From Kiritimatiellales bacterium (GTDB lineage: Bacteria; Verrucomicrobiota; Kiritimatiellia; Kiritimatiellales; Tichowtungiaceae): a stretch of 19,029 bases of DNA. Location of the stretch: positions 1 through 19,029 of the forward strand of contig JBBADV010000026.1 of NCBI GenBank assembly GCA_041656295.1, written 5' to 3'. The notes under the pieces are model-generated. The model was not told the DNA's origin. It saw nothing but the letters and a program-made list of their open reading frames with translations, and did no database searches. Below are positions 6,654 through 14,460 of the stretch, piece after piece (within the stretch, counting starts at the first letter, position 1; the number at the start of each line of letters is the position of its first letter). The position numbers and the translations under genes are program-made.

Positions 6654-7763
6654 ATGAGCCAGTGGTTATTTAAAATGCCGGTGACGATTCATTTTGGAAG
6701 CGGTTCGCTGGAAAAGCTTTATACGTACGCTACGGGGCGGACTGTGCTGGTTACAGACACGGGGCTGCGTCAGTTTGATTTTCTAAAGGAGATCGAGCAG
6801 AAGCTGAATCCGGTTGCAGTTTTCTCAGAGGTGAACCCGAACCCGACGGTTGCGAATGTAGATTCACTGGCTGCGGTGCTGCGGGAGATTAAGGCGGATG
6901 CGGTGATTGCCGTGGGCGGCGGAAGCGTGATGGATTGCGCGAAAGCGGCTTGCTGTCTGGCACAAACGACCGAGCCGAGTATCCGCTCGTTTCACACCGG
7001 CGGCATGAAATTTGACATTGCAGGGATTCCTCTGATCACCATTCCCACGACCGCCGGCACAGGATCTGAAGTGACACCGTTTGCGGTTTTGGATGATACG
7101 GAAAAGGGGGTAAAAGGGCCGATTGCTTCTGATTTCTTTTATCCGGTTGCAGCGGTGATTGACCCGACACTGACATGGTCGTTACCGAAGTCGATTACCG
7201 CAGCAACCGGACTGGACGCACTTTCTCATGCGATGGAGGGTTATTGGTCTAAAAATCATCAGCCATTGTGTGATTTGATGGCGCAGGAAGCCGCGCGGCT
7301 GATTTTTATTAATTTGCCAAAAGTGTATGCGAACCCCTCTGATAGAGAAGCCCGTGAGGCGATGAGTTATGCCGCTGTACTCGCCGGAATGGCGTTTCAG
7401 CTTCCAAAAAATGCAATGGTGCATGCATGTTCATTTCCGCTTTCGAACCGCTACCATATGTCACATGGAGCAGCCTGTGCATTTACGCTGGAATTTGCAT
7501 TGAAATTGAATGCGCCGGCAATGAACGGGCGGATGGAGGCATTTGCCGCTTATTGCGGGTTTGATTCGATTGACGCGATGGCACAGGCGATTCGCACGTT
7601 AAAAGCGGATGGCGGATTACCTTGTTCGTTACACGCGGTCGGCATTTCGAAGGATGAGATTGATGTGCTGGTCAAGGAAAGTTTTCATCCGCTGATGAAT
7701 AATAATCCGGTTGAAATTACAGCAGAGCATCTATATCAAATGTATACGGATCTTGCAAAATAA
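6654..7763 (+). CDS. iron-dependent (group III) alcohol dehydrogenase, probable sulfoacetaldehyde reductase
   Basis: A 369-residue protein. The ATG at 6654 is chosen over the upstream GTG at 6648 because GAGG lies seven bases before it. Family features: GGGSVMDCAK (88-97) binds the NAD(P) pyrophosphate, PTTAGTGSEVTPFAV (131-145) is the standard core, and the metal ligands are Asp188, His192, His257 and His271, with the same spacing as in E. coli FucO. The family reduces small aldehydes or oxidises small alcohols. Known Fe-ADHs in sulfonate metabolism include sulfoacetaldehyde reductase (SarD type). Here the gene is first in the operon and its stop codon overlaps the start of a TauE/SafE exporter (TAATG), which fits reduction of a sulfonated aldehyde and export of the alcohol. 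That substrate is inference; lactaldehyde or other aldehydes remain possible. Confidence 0.9.
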   Translation: MSQWLFKMPVTIHFGSGSLEKLYTYATGRTVLVTDTGLRQFDFLKEIEQKLNPVAVFSEVNPNPTVANVDSLAAVLREIKADAVIAVGGGSVMDCAKAACCLAQTTEPSIRSFHTGGMKFDIAGIPLITIPTTAGTGSEVTPFAVLDDTEKGVKGPIASDFFYPVAAVIDPTLTWSLPKSITAATGLDALSHAMEGYWSKNHQPLCDLMAQEAARLIFINLPKVYANPSDREAREAMSYAAVLAGMAFQLPKNAMVHACSFPLSNRYHMSHGAACAFTLEFALKLNAPAMNGRMEAFAAYCGFDSIDAMAQAIRTLKADGGLPCSLHAVGISKDEIDVLVKESFHPLMNNNPVEITAEHLYQMYTDLAK

Positions 7764-8590
7764 TGGACCCGTTAACCGCCATTTTAATTTTTGGGGTGAT
7801 CGTTTTAATAACGCACCTGCTGGAAGGCATCACCGGCTTTGGCTGCACAGTGTTGGCGCTGCCGTTCGCCGTCATGCTGTTAGGGTTGGAGACCGCGGTT
7901 CCGGTGCTTGTGGTTCTGGCATGGCTTCTTTCAACCTATATTGTTCTCACATCTCGTAAACATATTCAGTGGAAACAATTTGCGTTTATTGCAGTATATG
8001 CCGGAATCGGGCTTCCGGTAGGCATGATTCTTTTTGGTTACCTGCCGGAGTCTGCGTTGAAAATGCTGCTCGGATTTTTTATGATCGGCGTTGGAGTTCG
8101 AGGATTTATTAAAACGCTGCATACAGGATATGCGGTTGCAGCGGGGCAGGATTGCCGTTCAATCTGGATGAAACTGGTTTTGGTGTCCGGGGGAATTATT
8201 CATGGTGCATTTGGTTCCGGCGGTCCATTCGTAGTTATTTATGCCGGCCGGGCGCTGCCGGATAAATCGCTCTTCCGCGTTACATTGTGCATGCTGTGGA
8301 CTATCCTGAATACAATTTTAATGATTAAGTGGACGGCTGCCGGAGACGTATGGAGTCCGGCGGTTTTTAAAATTATTGGAATCTCGCTTCCGTTTTTGAT
8401 TGCCGGAACATTGATTGGCGATTGGCTGCACCATCGTGTTAATGAACGGCTGTTTCGGCTTGCGGTATACGGAGTATTGTTCCTTGCCGGAGTGGCCATG
8501 CTGTATGGCGTACTGAGTCCACAGAATCGGGTGGAACAGATGGATGATTGTAATCAACGCTGCCTTGAGCAGCATGGAGGAGTGGAATAG
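7763..8590 (+). CDS. TauE/SafE-family membrane exporter (first copy), probable organosulfonate exporter
   Basis: A 275-residue integral membrane protein with about eight hydrophobic segments. The family's duplicated Gly-rich motifs appear at the two half-repeats: EGITGFGCTVLALPF (21-35) and HGAFGSGGPFVVIY (147-160). The ATG overlaps the stop of the dehydrogenase, and its TAG overlaps the GTG of the transketolase N-half (8588-8592), so translation is coupled on both sides. Family members move sulfite, sulfoacetate, isethionate or other small anions across the inner membrane. The coupling to a reductase suggests export of the terminal sulfonate (isethionate or a close relative). The last 20 residues form a polar tail. 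Confidence 0.9.
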   Translation: MDPLTAILIFGVIVLITHLLEGITGFGCTVLALPFAVMLLGLETAVPVLVVLAWLLSTYIVLTSRKHIQWKQFAFIAVYAGIGLPVGMILFGYLPESALKMLLGFFMIGVGVRGFIKTLHTGYAVAAGQDCRSIWMKLVLVSGGIIHGAFGSGGPFVVIYAGRALPDKSLFRVTLCMLWTILNTILMIKWTAAGDVWSPAVFKIIGISLPFLIAGTLIGDWLHHRVNERLFRLAVYGVLFLAGVAMLYGVLSPQNRVEQMDDCNQRCLEQHGGVE

Positions 8591-9441
8591 TGAACGAAGG
8601 AAAATGGACAAAAGAGAGCGCAGACCGAATGGCTGCTGAGTGGCGTTATATTGTAACAGACATGATTTGCCGTGCAGGTTCAGGACATGTCGGCGGGGCA
8701 TTGAGTCTAATTGAGGTGCTGCACACACTTTATTTTCGTGTGATGCAGGTGGATCCGGAAAATCCGGCATGGGAAGGGCGCGACCGCCTGGTGCTGTCCA
8801 AGGGTCACGCGGCGCCGGCGCTTTATATGGCACTCGCCGAGAAAGGCTTTTTCCCGAAAGCCTGGCTGAGCACGCTGAACGCTGACGGTACAAAACTGCC
8901 GAGTCATGCCGACGCCCGTACCGTGCCGGGCATTGATGCCACGACCGGCTCACTCGGGCAGGGGCTTTCTGTGGCCTGCGGTATGGCGCAAGCGGCGAAG
9001 GGTAGCAAACAGGATCACACGGTGTATTGCATCATCGGTGACGGCGAAACCAATGAAGGTCAAAACTGGGAAGCCGCCATGTACGCCGGACATCATAAAC
9101 TGGATAACCTGATTGCGCTGACCGACTACAATAAACTCCAGATTGACGGTGCAACGGATGAGATACTGTCGCTTGAACCGCTGGCTGATAAGTGGAAGGC
9201 ATTCAACTGGGAAGTGTTTGAAACGGACGGCCACGACTGGGACGATCTGTTTAAAACGTTTGAAAAAGCCAGAAAAATTGAAGGCAAACCGGTGATGATT
9301 ATCGCGCATACCTGTAAAGCCAAGGGGTGCTGCTGCATTGAAAACACCGCCGGAAGCCATAACATTAAAGTGCCGGACCAGGCATCGCACGAAAAATACC
9401 TAAAGGCTTTTGCGGTGCAGGATGTAAAGCTGCCTTACTAA
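8590..9441 (+). CDS. transketolase, N-terminal (TPP pyrophosphate-binding) subunit; SqwG-like
   Basis: A 283-residue protein starting with GTG at 8590, with GGAGG upstream and overlap with the preceding stop. It corresponds to the N-terminal third of ordinary transketolases. SGHVGGALS (31-39) and SKGHAAPALY (70-79) carry the TPP-site histidines. GDGETNEGQ (150-158) through Asn181 is the GDG-X-N Mg/TPP motif, and His257 in the TAGSHN segment matches the C-terminal His. Three consecutive cysteines (KGCCCIE, 245-251) lie where most transketolases read KGKG-S-ME. The complementary half is the next gene, so the active enzyme should be a two-subunit complex. Split transketolases act in pentose-phosphate exchange and, as SqwGH, in the sulfo-transketolase route of sulfoquinovose breakdown. 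The context favours the latter; this is inference. Confidence 0.92.
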   Translation: MNEGKWTKESADRMAAEWRYIVTDMICRAGSGHVGGALSLIEVLHTLYFRVMQVDPENPAWEGRDRLVLSKGHAAPALYMALAEKGFFPKAWLSTLNADGTKLPSHADARTVPGIDATTGSLGQGLSVACGMAQAAKGSKQDHTVYCIIGDGETNEGQNWEAAMYAGHHKLDNLIALTDYNKLQIDGATDEILSLEPLADKWKAFNWEVFETDGHDWDDLFKTFEKARKIEGKPVMIIAHTCKAKGCCCIENTAGSHNIKVPDQASHEKYLKAFAVQDVKLPY

Positions 9442-9467
9442 ACGAAACGAATTTACGGAGAAAATGA

Positions 9468-10412
9468 ATGAGCGATTTAAGTAAAAAAGAGATGCGTGTC
9501 GTATACGGCGAAGTGTTGAATGAACTGATGGTGATCAATCCGGATGTGGTGTGTCTGGAGGCGGACCTGAGTAAAGCATCCGGAACCAATCCGTCGGTGG
9601 CCGAAGCGAATCCGGCGCGTTTTATAAACGCCGGCGTGGCGGAAGCGAACATGATTGGCATGGGCGCCGGTTTGGCGATTGAAGGTAAAATTCCGTTCTG
9701 TGCCAGTTTCTCATGTTTTGCAACGCGCCGCGTGTATGATCAGATTTACCTGAGCGTTGCGTATGCCAACACGAATGTAAAAATTGTCGGTACTGCGCCT
9801 GGAATCACTCAGGGGCCGAACGGCGGCACCCACATGGATTTTCAGGATCTCGCCATAATGCGCGTAATGCCGAACTTTCACGTCTACAGCCCGGCCGATC
9901 CGTATGAGCTGCGCTCCATGATGTTCCACATGGCGGCGTCTAAACAGCCGACGTATATGCAGCTTGTGCGTACGCAGGTTGGGCAGGTTTTCGATGAAGC
10001 CTATGAATTCAATCCCGACAAAGCAGTGACGCTGCGCGAAGGCAGCGATGTCACGCTGGTGACCACCGGCTATATGACTCAGTTTGCGGTGAATGTTGCC
10101 GATGAACTGAAAGCCGGCGGTGTCAGCGTTGAAGTGCTGCATTATCCGTCCGTCAAACCGTTCGATGAAAAAACACTGCTTGCGTCCGCGCAGAAAACCG
10201 GCGGCGTGGTCACTGTGGAAAATCAGAGCATCATTGGCGGTCTCGGCGGCGCAGTCTGCGAAGTGCTGAGCGAAAAATATCCGGTCAAAGTAAAACGTCT
10301 CGGAATTCCGGATCAGTTCGGTGAAGTTGCCACAGAAAACTACCTGTTTAATAAACACGGTTTTGGGCCGCAACACATCGCCGCCGCCTGCCGTGAACTG
10401 GCAAACAAATAA
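9468..10412 (+). CDS. transketolase, C-terminal (Pyr plus C-terminal domain) subunit; SqwH-like
   Basis: A 314-residue protein whose ATG at 9468 lies eight bases after GGAG. An earlier ATG four bases upstream is out of frame and stops quickly. NAGVAEANMIGMGAGLA (54-70) holds the catalytic Glu59 that activates TPP. GGTHMDFQDLAIMR (119-132) with His122 and MQLVRTQ with Arg168 correspond to the yeast transketolase residues that contact the substrate phosphate (His469 and Arg528, from memory). LEADLSKASG matches the SADL segment. Its retained phosphate contacts fit glyceraldehyde 3-phosphate as C2 acceptor. It pairs with the 8590-9441 subunit 26 bases upstream. The C-terminal domain (about 190-310) is the regulatory-type fold seen in transketolase, DXS and pyruvate dehydrogenase beta. 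Confidence 0.92.
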   Translation: MSDLSKKEMRVVYGEVLNELMVINPDVVCLEADLSKASGTNPSVAEANPARFINAGVAEANMIGMGAGLAIEGKIPFCASFSCFATRRVYDQIYLSVAYANTNVKIVGTAPGITQGPNGGTHMDFQDLAIMRVMPNFHVYSPADPYELRSMMFHMAASKQPTYMQLVRTQVGQVFDEAYEFNPDKAVTLREGSDVTLVTTGYMTQFAVNVADELKAGGVSVEVLHYPSVKPFDEKTLLASAQKTGGVVTVENQSIIGGLGGAVCEVLSEKYPVKVKRLGIPDQFGEVATENYLFNKHGFGPQHIAAACRELANK

Positions 10413-10421
10413 CGGAGATTC

Positions 10422-11618
10422 ATGAACCGGCAAGAATCCATGCAGATTGCGCGTCCGCCGGAACTTACGGCGGACGAGTTGCGGTTAAAATTAAATCACC
10501 TCGCCGGAATTCTTTCCGGCGAGGGGTTTGGTGCCATCGCACTCTGCAGCGAGGGCGCGATGCGCTGGCTGACCGGACTGAAACATCAGCTCGGTGATAT
10601 TGCACCGCCGGCGCCGGCGCCGGTCAACGCACTGGTTGACTTTTCCGCCGCCGGAAAAATTAAAATTACAATCATTTCCAAACCGTTCGAAATGCCGCGC
10701 CTGAAAGATGAAATTCCGGCGGTATTCGAGCCGGTGCCGGAGATTGAATTTTCTTTTGCCGAAACATATCCGGCACCGCCGGTTTCAACGTTGACGCCGG
10801 AGCATGAAAAATATGCGGTGGTGATTGATGCGGCCATTCGTCCGCTGCTCGGTGGCTTTGACGGCAATCCGTTTAAAAAAATCGACTGGATTTCCCGCAC
10901 AGCGATGCAGGCGCTCGGCGACGCAGCGCGCCGGCTGGATGAGGGCATGAACGGCCTGGTTGTGCGCGGCATTATTTTAGAAGAACTTTACCGGCGCGGC
11001 ATCGACGCCAATCTGGTGCTGGTTGCGCTCGCCGAACAGGAATCGCATTTGCATCCGGTGGCATCGGTAAAATACACGCTTGAAAAAGATCGCTGGATGA
11101 AACTGGTTATCGGCGCGCGCTATGCTGAACACATTGTTTCGCAATCGTTGATGGTGAAACTCGGCGGTGCGGTTTCCGCTGAAGAAACTGCGGTGTATCG
11201 CGCGCTGCAAACCGCAGCGGTGGAATACGCCGATCTGTATCGCGCCGGTGCAATCGAACGCGATATTTACACCGGATTGCTGGAACGTTTCCGGCAGGTT
11301 GAAGAAGAGACCGGTTTAACAGGTTTTGCAAAATCGGCGACGCTGCATCATTGCGGCGGTGGTACGTCGCCGCTTGGCAACCGCGACCGGATGCTGAATC
11401 CGGATGGAAAACTGGTGTGCGATGCGTGGACGCAGTTCGCCATTAATCCGGTGGATGTGCTGTGCGGTTTTAAAGTTGAACTGCAAGGCTTGATTCTGCC
11501 CGGCGGTGTTTCTCCGCTGATGCTGGATATGCATTCTGCCGCTGCCGGAATTCCTTTTCATGTGATTACCGCACAAAGCGGAATGCAGGCAATGCTTCCG
11601 GATTTAATGGTTGTTTAA
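10422..11618 (+). CDS. degenerate M24 (creatinase / aminopeptidase P fold) protein, likely not a peptidase
   Basis: A 398-residue protein with GGAG five bases before its ATG, nine bases after the transketolase subunit. Residues about 15-145 resemble the creatinase N-terminal domain (LNHLAGILSGEGFGAIAL...MRWLTG). Residues about 155-398 follow the pita-bread M24 domain (KLVIGARYAEHIVSQSLMV, TAVYRAL, DIYTGLLERF, LHHCGGGTSP-GNRDRML, WTQFAINP, FKVE). The two aspartate metal ligands expected near 230-241 are absent. Only a His (309/310) and a Glu (353) stay near conserved positions. It may have become a lyase, isomerase, mutarotase or scaffold; nothing in the sequence decides this. Its place inside the operon between transketolase and isomerase argues for a role with the same substrate. 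Confidence 0.75.
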   Translation: MNRQESMQIARPPELTADELRLKLNHLAGILSGEGFGAIALCSEGAMRWLTGLKHQLGDIAPPAPAPVNALVDFSAAGKIKITIISKPFEMPRLKDEIPAVFEPVPEIEFSFAETYPAPPVSTLTPEHEKYAVVIDAAIRPLLGGFDGNPFKKIDWISRTAMQALGDAARRLDEGMNGLVVRGIILEELYRRGIDANLVLVALAEQESHLHPVASVKYTLEKDRWMKLVIGARYAEHIVSQSLMVKLGGAVSAEETAVYRALQTAAVEYADLYRAGAIERDIYTGLLERFRQVEEETGLTGFAKSATLHHCGGGTSPLGNRDRMLNPDGKLVCDAWTQFAINPVDVLCGFKVELQGLILPGGVSPLMLDMHSAAAGIPFHVITAQSGMQAMLPDLMVV

Positions 11619-11635
11619 ACGAAAGGCACAGGTAA

Positions 11636-12133
11636 ATGAAGATTATCATGGGTTCCGCAGTTAAAGGGTTTGCGTTGAAAAACGCGATTAAAGCGCATCT
11701 GGAAAAACAGGGGCATGAAATTATTGATGTCGGCTGCTATGCAACGGACCAGTTTATTAAGTATACATCTGTCGGCGAACGTGTGGCAAAAGCACTGCAG
11801 GATGGTGTTGCCGAACTTGCTATCAACTGCTGCGGCAGCGGCACCGGCGCGAGCATGGGTACAAATAAGTTTAAAGGTGTGCTGAGCTGCTCCTGCGAAT
11901 CTGTTGCCACCGCCGGCATGATTCGGCAGGTGAACGGCGCGAACTGTCTTTGCATGGGCGAGGGCGTTGTCAGCGCTGAACTCGGCTGTCAGATGGCGGA
12001 CGCATTTCTGAACGCCGGATTCTGTAAGGCCGACGGAATCCCGGCGGATGTACTCGAGTTTTGGAAAGAAGCCCGCGACGAAATGATTGCGCGCGGCGAA
12101 CAGGCATCCGATAGAAATCTCGAAACACTGTAA
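11636..12133 (+). CDS. RpiB/LacAB-family aldose-ketose isomerase lacking phosphate-binding residues; SqwI-like
   Basis: A 165-residue protein with the RpiB fold. NCCGSGTGASMGTNK (64-78) keeps the catalytic Cys at position 66 and the anion-hole Gly-rich loop. Compared with E. coli RpiB (from memory): the SDH-G-F start is SAVKGF, so Asp9 and His10 are gone; ring-opening His99 is Val99 (RQVN); and the phosphate-binding GGRHQQR tail (Arg133, Arg137) is replaced by KADGIPADVLEFWKE. An enzyme with the proton-shuttle Cys but without phosphate or ring-opening residues should act on an open-chain, non-phosphorylated sugar. 4-Deoxy-4-sulfoerythrose, which cannot close a furanose ring, would fit exactly. 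The start has only a weak ribosome binding site (AGG at -5 to -7). It is seventeen bases after the M24-like gene. Confidence 0.88.
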   Translation: MKIIMGSAVKGFALKNAIKAHLEKQGHEIIDVGCYATDQFIKYTSVGERVAKALQDGVAELAINCCGSGTGASMGTNKFKGVLSCSCESVATAGMIRQVNGANCLCMGEGVVSAELGCQMADAFLNAGFCKADGIPADVLEFWKEARDEMIARGEQASDRNLETL

Positions 12134-12143
12134 GGAGCAGACT

Positions 12144-13043
12144 ATGAAATTTGTATCAGCCAAAGGTATGGTTGAAGCCGCGAAAAAAAGCGGTTATGCA
12201 ATTCCGGCACTGAACGCCAACGGTGCGACTTATGATATCGCGCGCGCGGCGCTGGAAGCGGCGCAGGAACTCAATTCGCCGCTGATTCTGCAGGCGTATG
12301 AACCGAATCTCGAATATCGCGGCTTCAACTATTTCTGCAAGCTCGCCGGAATTCTGGCGGACGAACTGGACATCACCGTGCCGGTTGCACTGCAGGTTGA
12401 CCACGGTCACAGTTTTGAATCAGCCATCAAAGCGATGAACGCCGGTTTTACGTCGTTCATGTTCGACGCGTCGCACGATCCGCTTGAAGAAAATATTGCG
12501 AAGACGCAGAAGGTGGTTGAAGTTGCCAAAATTCTCGGCGTTTCCATTGAAGCGGAAGTCGGCTATGTCAAAGGGAACGAGCCGTCGAAAGAAAAGAAAA
12601 TCGGACGGATTCCGGTCGCGGAAAAACCGGAGATTCCGCCGGCGAAAACCGATATTGAAGAAGCAAAGCGATTCGTTGCTGCAGTGGATGTGGACATGCT
12701 TGCCGTATCCGTCGGTACCACGCACGGTGTTTATCAGTACCAGACCGAAATTGATTTTGATCTGCTGACAAAAATCCGGCGCGAAATTGATGTGCCGCTC
12801 GTGCAGCACGGCACCTGCGGCATTTCGATGGACGATGTTACCAAACTGGTGAAGCACGGCATGAACAAAGTGAACTTCGGCGAAGCGTTCCGCTTTAATT
12901 ACATTAAATATTTTAACGAGCTCACCGATTCCATAGAACATCTGTGGCACGCGTGGCGGATTATGCGCGAAGTGAAAAATCTCATCAAAGAAGACATGAA
13001 AGAAATTATCAGAGCTCTTGGCTCGGAAGGAAAAGCATCATGA
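12144..13043 (+). CDS. class II (zinc) aldolase of the FbaA/GatY/KbaY family with altered phosphate site
   Basis: A 299-residue protein. The ATG at 12144 has AAGGAG six bases upstream and is preferred over the in-frame ATG at 12087, which lies inside the preceding gene. The core is intact: LQVDHGHS with catalytic Asp86 and zinc ligand His87, SIEAEVG with Glu137, GTTHGVY with His194, and QHGTCG with His222. The two loops that bind the dihydroxyacetone phosphate group are changed. HGGSG/HGASG is HGTCG (222-226), and KINVATE/NIDTD is KVNFGEAF (242-249), with Glu247 where a Thr normally holds the phosphate. The usual GG-ED segment after Glu137 is replaced by a longer charged stretch (141-169). 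The enzyme probably does not use a C1-phosphorylated substrate. Cleavage of unphosphorylated sulfofructose to dihydroxyacetone and sulfolactaldehyde is one possibility. Confidence 0.88.
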   Translation: MKFVSAKGMVEAAKKSGYAIPALNANGATYDIARAALEAAQELNSPLILQAYEPNLEYRGFNYFCKLAGILADELDITVPVALQVDHGHSFESAIKAMNAGFTSFMFDASHDPLEENIAKTQKVVEVAKILGVSIEAEVGYVKGNEPSKEKKIGRIPVAEKPEIPPAKTDIEEAKRFVAAVDVDMLAVSVGTTHGVYQYQTEIDFDLLTKIRREIDVPLVQHGTCGISMDDVTKLVKHGMNKVNFGEAFRFNYIKYFNELTDSIEHLWHAWRIMREVKNLIKEDMKEIIRALGSEGKAS

Positions 13044-14407
13044 AAAAATGTACTGAACATCCGAAACCGGCGGTGAAAGTTGGCGTTCTTTTTCTGCGCC
13101 GCAAACGTCCGGGATTTTTGCCTGAGTGGGGCGAAATAATTGAAAAACAGGTGAAAGCCTGTTTAAAAACCGTTCCGTTCGAAATTTATTTTCCGGCGGA
13201 AAACATAGTCGACAGCACGTCATTGATGAGCGTGATGAAAGAGTGCAACGGGCAGGGCTGCGATGTCTATGTTGTCATTCAGCCGACGATGGCCGACGGG
13301 CGGATGAGCCCGGTGCTCGCGCAAATGAGCAAAGCACCGGTTGTTTTATGGGCAACGCCGGAAAAACAGGACGGTTCTATGATCAGTTCCTGCTCGCTGG
13401 TGGGCGCACACACATTTGCATCAAATCTGGCGCAGTCAAATCATCCGTTTAACTTCGTTTACGGCTCGCCGGAAGATAAAAAAACGGTTGAAGCGCTTGA
13501 AGAGGCGGTTTACCGTTCTTATGCACAGTTAAAACTCACCGGCGCATACGTCGGTATGGTTGGCTATCACGCACCTGGATTTATTGACATGCATATGGAT
13601 CCGGCGACGCTGAGTACGATTGATATGGAACTGATGCATATCGGTATGCATGAATTTATCGACAGCGTTTACGCCGTCAGCGACGAAGACGCAAAAAAAG
13701 ATCTGAAAAAAGTCCAGGCGCTGGGTCTGGAGGTCACCGACGATATCACTGAAGATGATCTGCTGCTTGCCAGCCGGTATTATCTGGCGATGAAAGCGCT
13801 GATGGACAATATGCCGCTGCAGGCGCTGTCTGTGCGCGACTGGCCGGAACTCTCCGCGAAACAATGGCCGTATCTCGCCATGGCGCGTCTGGCAACTGAG
13901 GGCTATGCCATTTCCTGTGAAGGCGACGGCGACGGTGCAATATGCTGTCTGGCTGCCTATCTCTCCGGTTGCGGTGCAGCCTATCTTTCCGACTGGCTGG
14001 AGCACGATGAACATCACATTACGCTGTGGCACGGCGGCGCCGCGCCGTTGCAGATGTGTCAGGGGCTTGACAGCAAAATTCCGCCGAATATCGGACGGCA
14101 TTTCAACGTCAGGAATCCGGCGGTTGTCAATGCCTCGCTGAAAGAAGATATGCCGATCACCGTCTTTCGTATCTGGCATCTGAACGGACAGTATTTCTGC
14201 TCTGCCATCGAGGGAAGAACCGTAAAACCAAAACGGAATCTCAAAGGGACCAACGGGCTCGGATTCTTCCCCGATACAAATATCAACGATTATTTTGTAC
14301 GCATGATCAAAATGGGATATTCGCATCATCCGATTGTGGTCGAAGGGCACAAGAAAGATCACTTCCGCCTGTTGACCGAATCAATGGGAATGATATTTGT
14401 TGATTAA
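13040..14407 (+). CDS. L-fucose/L-arabinose isomerase-like ketol isomerase; SqvD-like
   Basis: A 455-residue protein. Its ATG at 13040 overlaps the aldolase stop (ATGA), with AAGGAA upstream. The fold is that of the FucI/AraA family: an N-terminal region with KVGVLFLRRKRPGF and alternating strands, and a C-terminal domain with CEGDGDGA (Glu294), LSDW (Asp318) and LWHGG (His331). These are the residues expected for the Mn-binding site used in 1,2-hydride or enediol isomerisation. These enzymes convert an aldose to a 2-ketose. In the sulfo-transketolase pathway the sulfoquinovose isomerase SqvD belongs, as I recall, to this family rather than to the YihS (AGE) family. It is therefore the likely entry enzyme, giving 6-deoxy-6-sulfofructose. 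An ordinary aldose substrate is the alternative. Confidence 0.85.
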   Translation: MKKCTEHPKPAVKVGVLFLRRKRPGFLPEWGEIIEKQVKACLKTVPFEIYFPAENIVDSTSLMSVMKECNGQGCDVYVVIQPTMADGRMSPVLAQMSKAPVVLWATPEKQDGSMISSCSLVGAHTFASNLAQSNHPFNFVYGSPEDKKTVEALEEAVYRSYAQLKLTGAYVGMVGYHAPGFIDMHMDPATLSTIDMELMHIGMHEFIDSVYAVSDEDAKKDLKKVQALGLEVTDDITEDDLLLASRYYLAMKALMDNMPLQALSVRDWPELSAKQWPYLAMARLATEGYAISCEGDGDGAICCLAAYLSGCGAAYLSDWLEHDEHHITLWHGGAAPLQMCQGLDSKIPPNIGRHFNVRNPAVVNASLKEDMPITVFRIWHLNGQYFCSAIEGRTVKPKRNLKGTNGLGFFPDTNINDYFVRMIKMGYSHHPIVVEGHKKDHFRLLTESMGMIFVD

Positions 14408-14460
14408 ACATTCTTGCGTGAACTGCGTATGGTAAAAAACCAATATCCGGAAATATGCTG

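Noticed and set aside
8318..8953. Minus-strand 211-residue ORF
   Set aside because: It is antisense to the exporter and transketolase genes and its composition is that of a shadow frame.
9711..10433. Minus-strand 240-residue ORF
   Set aside because: It lies opposite the transketolase C-subunit, which has complete catalytic motifs; the minus-strand frame shows none.
12087..12143. Longer N-terminus for the aldolase
   Set aside because: It overlaps the isomerase coding region, has no ribosome binding site, and the ATG at 12144 follows AAGGAG at ideal distance and matches the family N-terminus.
12944..13039. Longer N-terminus for the FucI-like isomerase
   Set aside because: It lies wholly inside the aldolase gene; the ATGA overlap at 13040 is the natural start.
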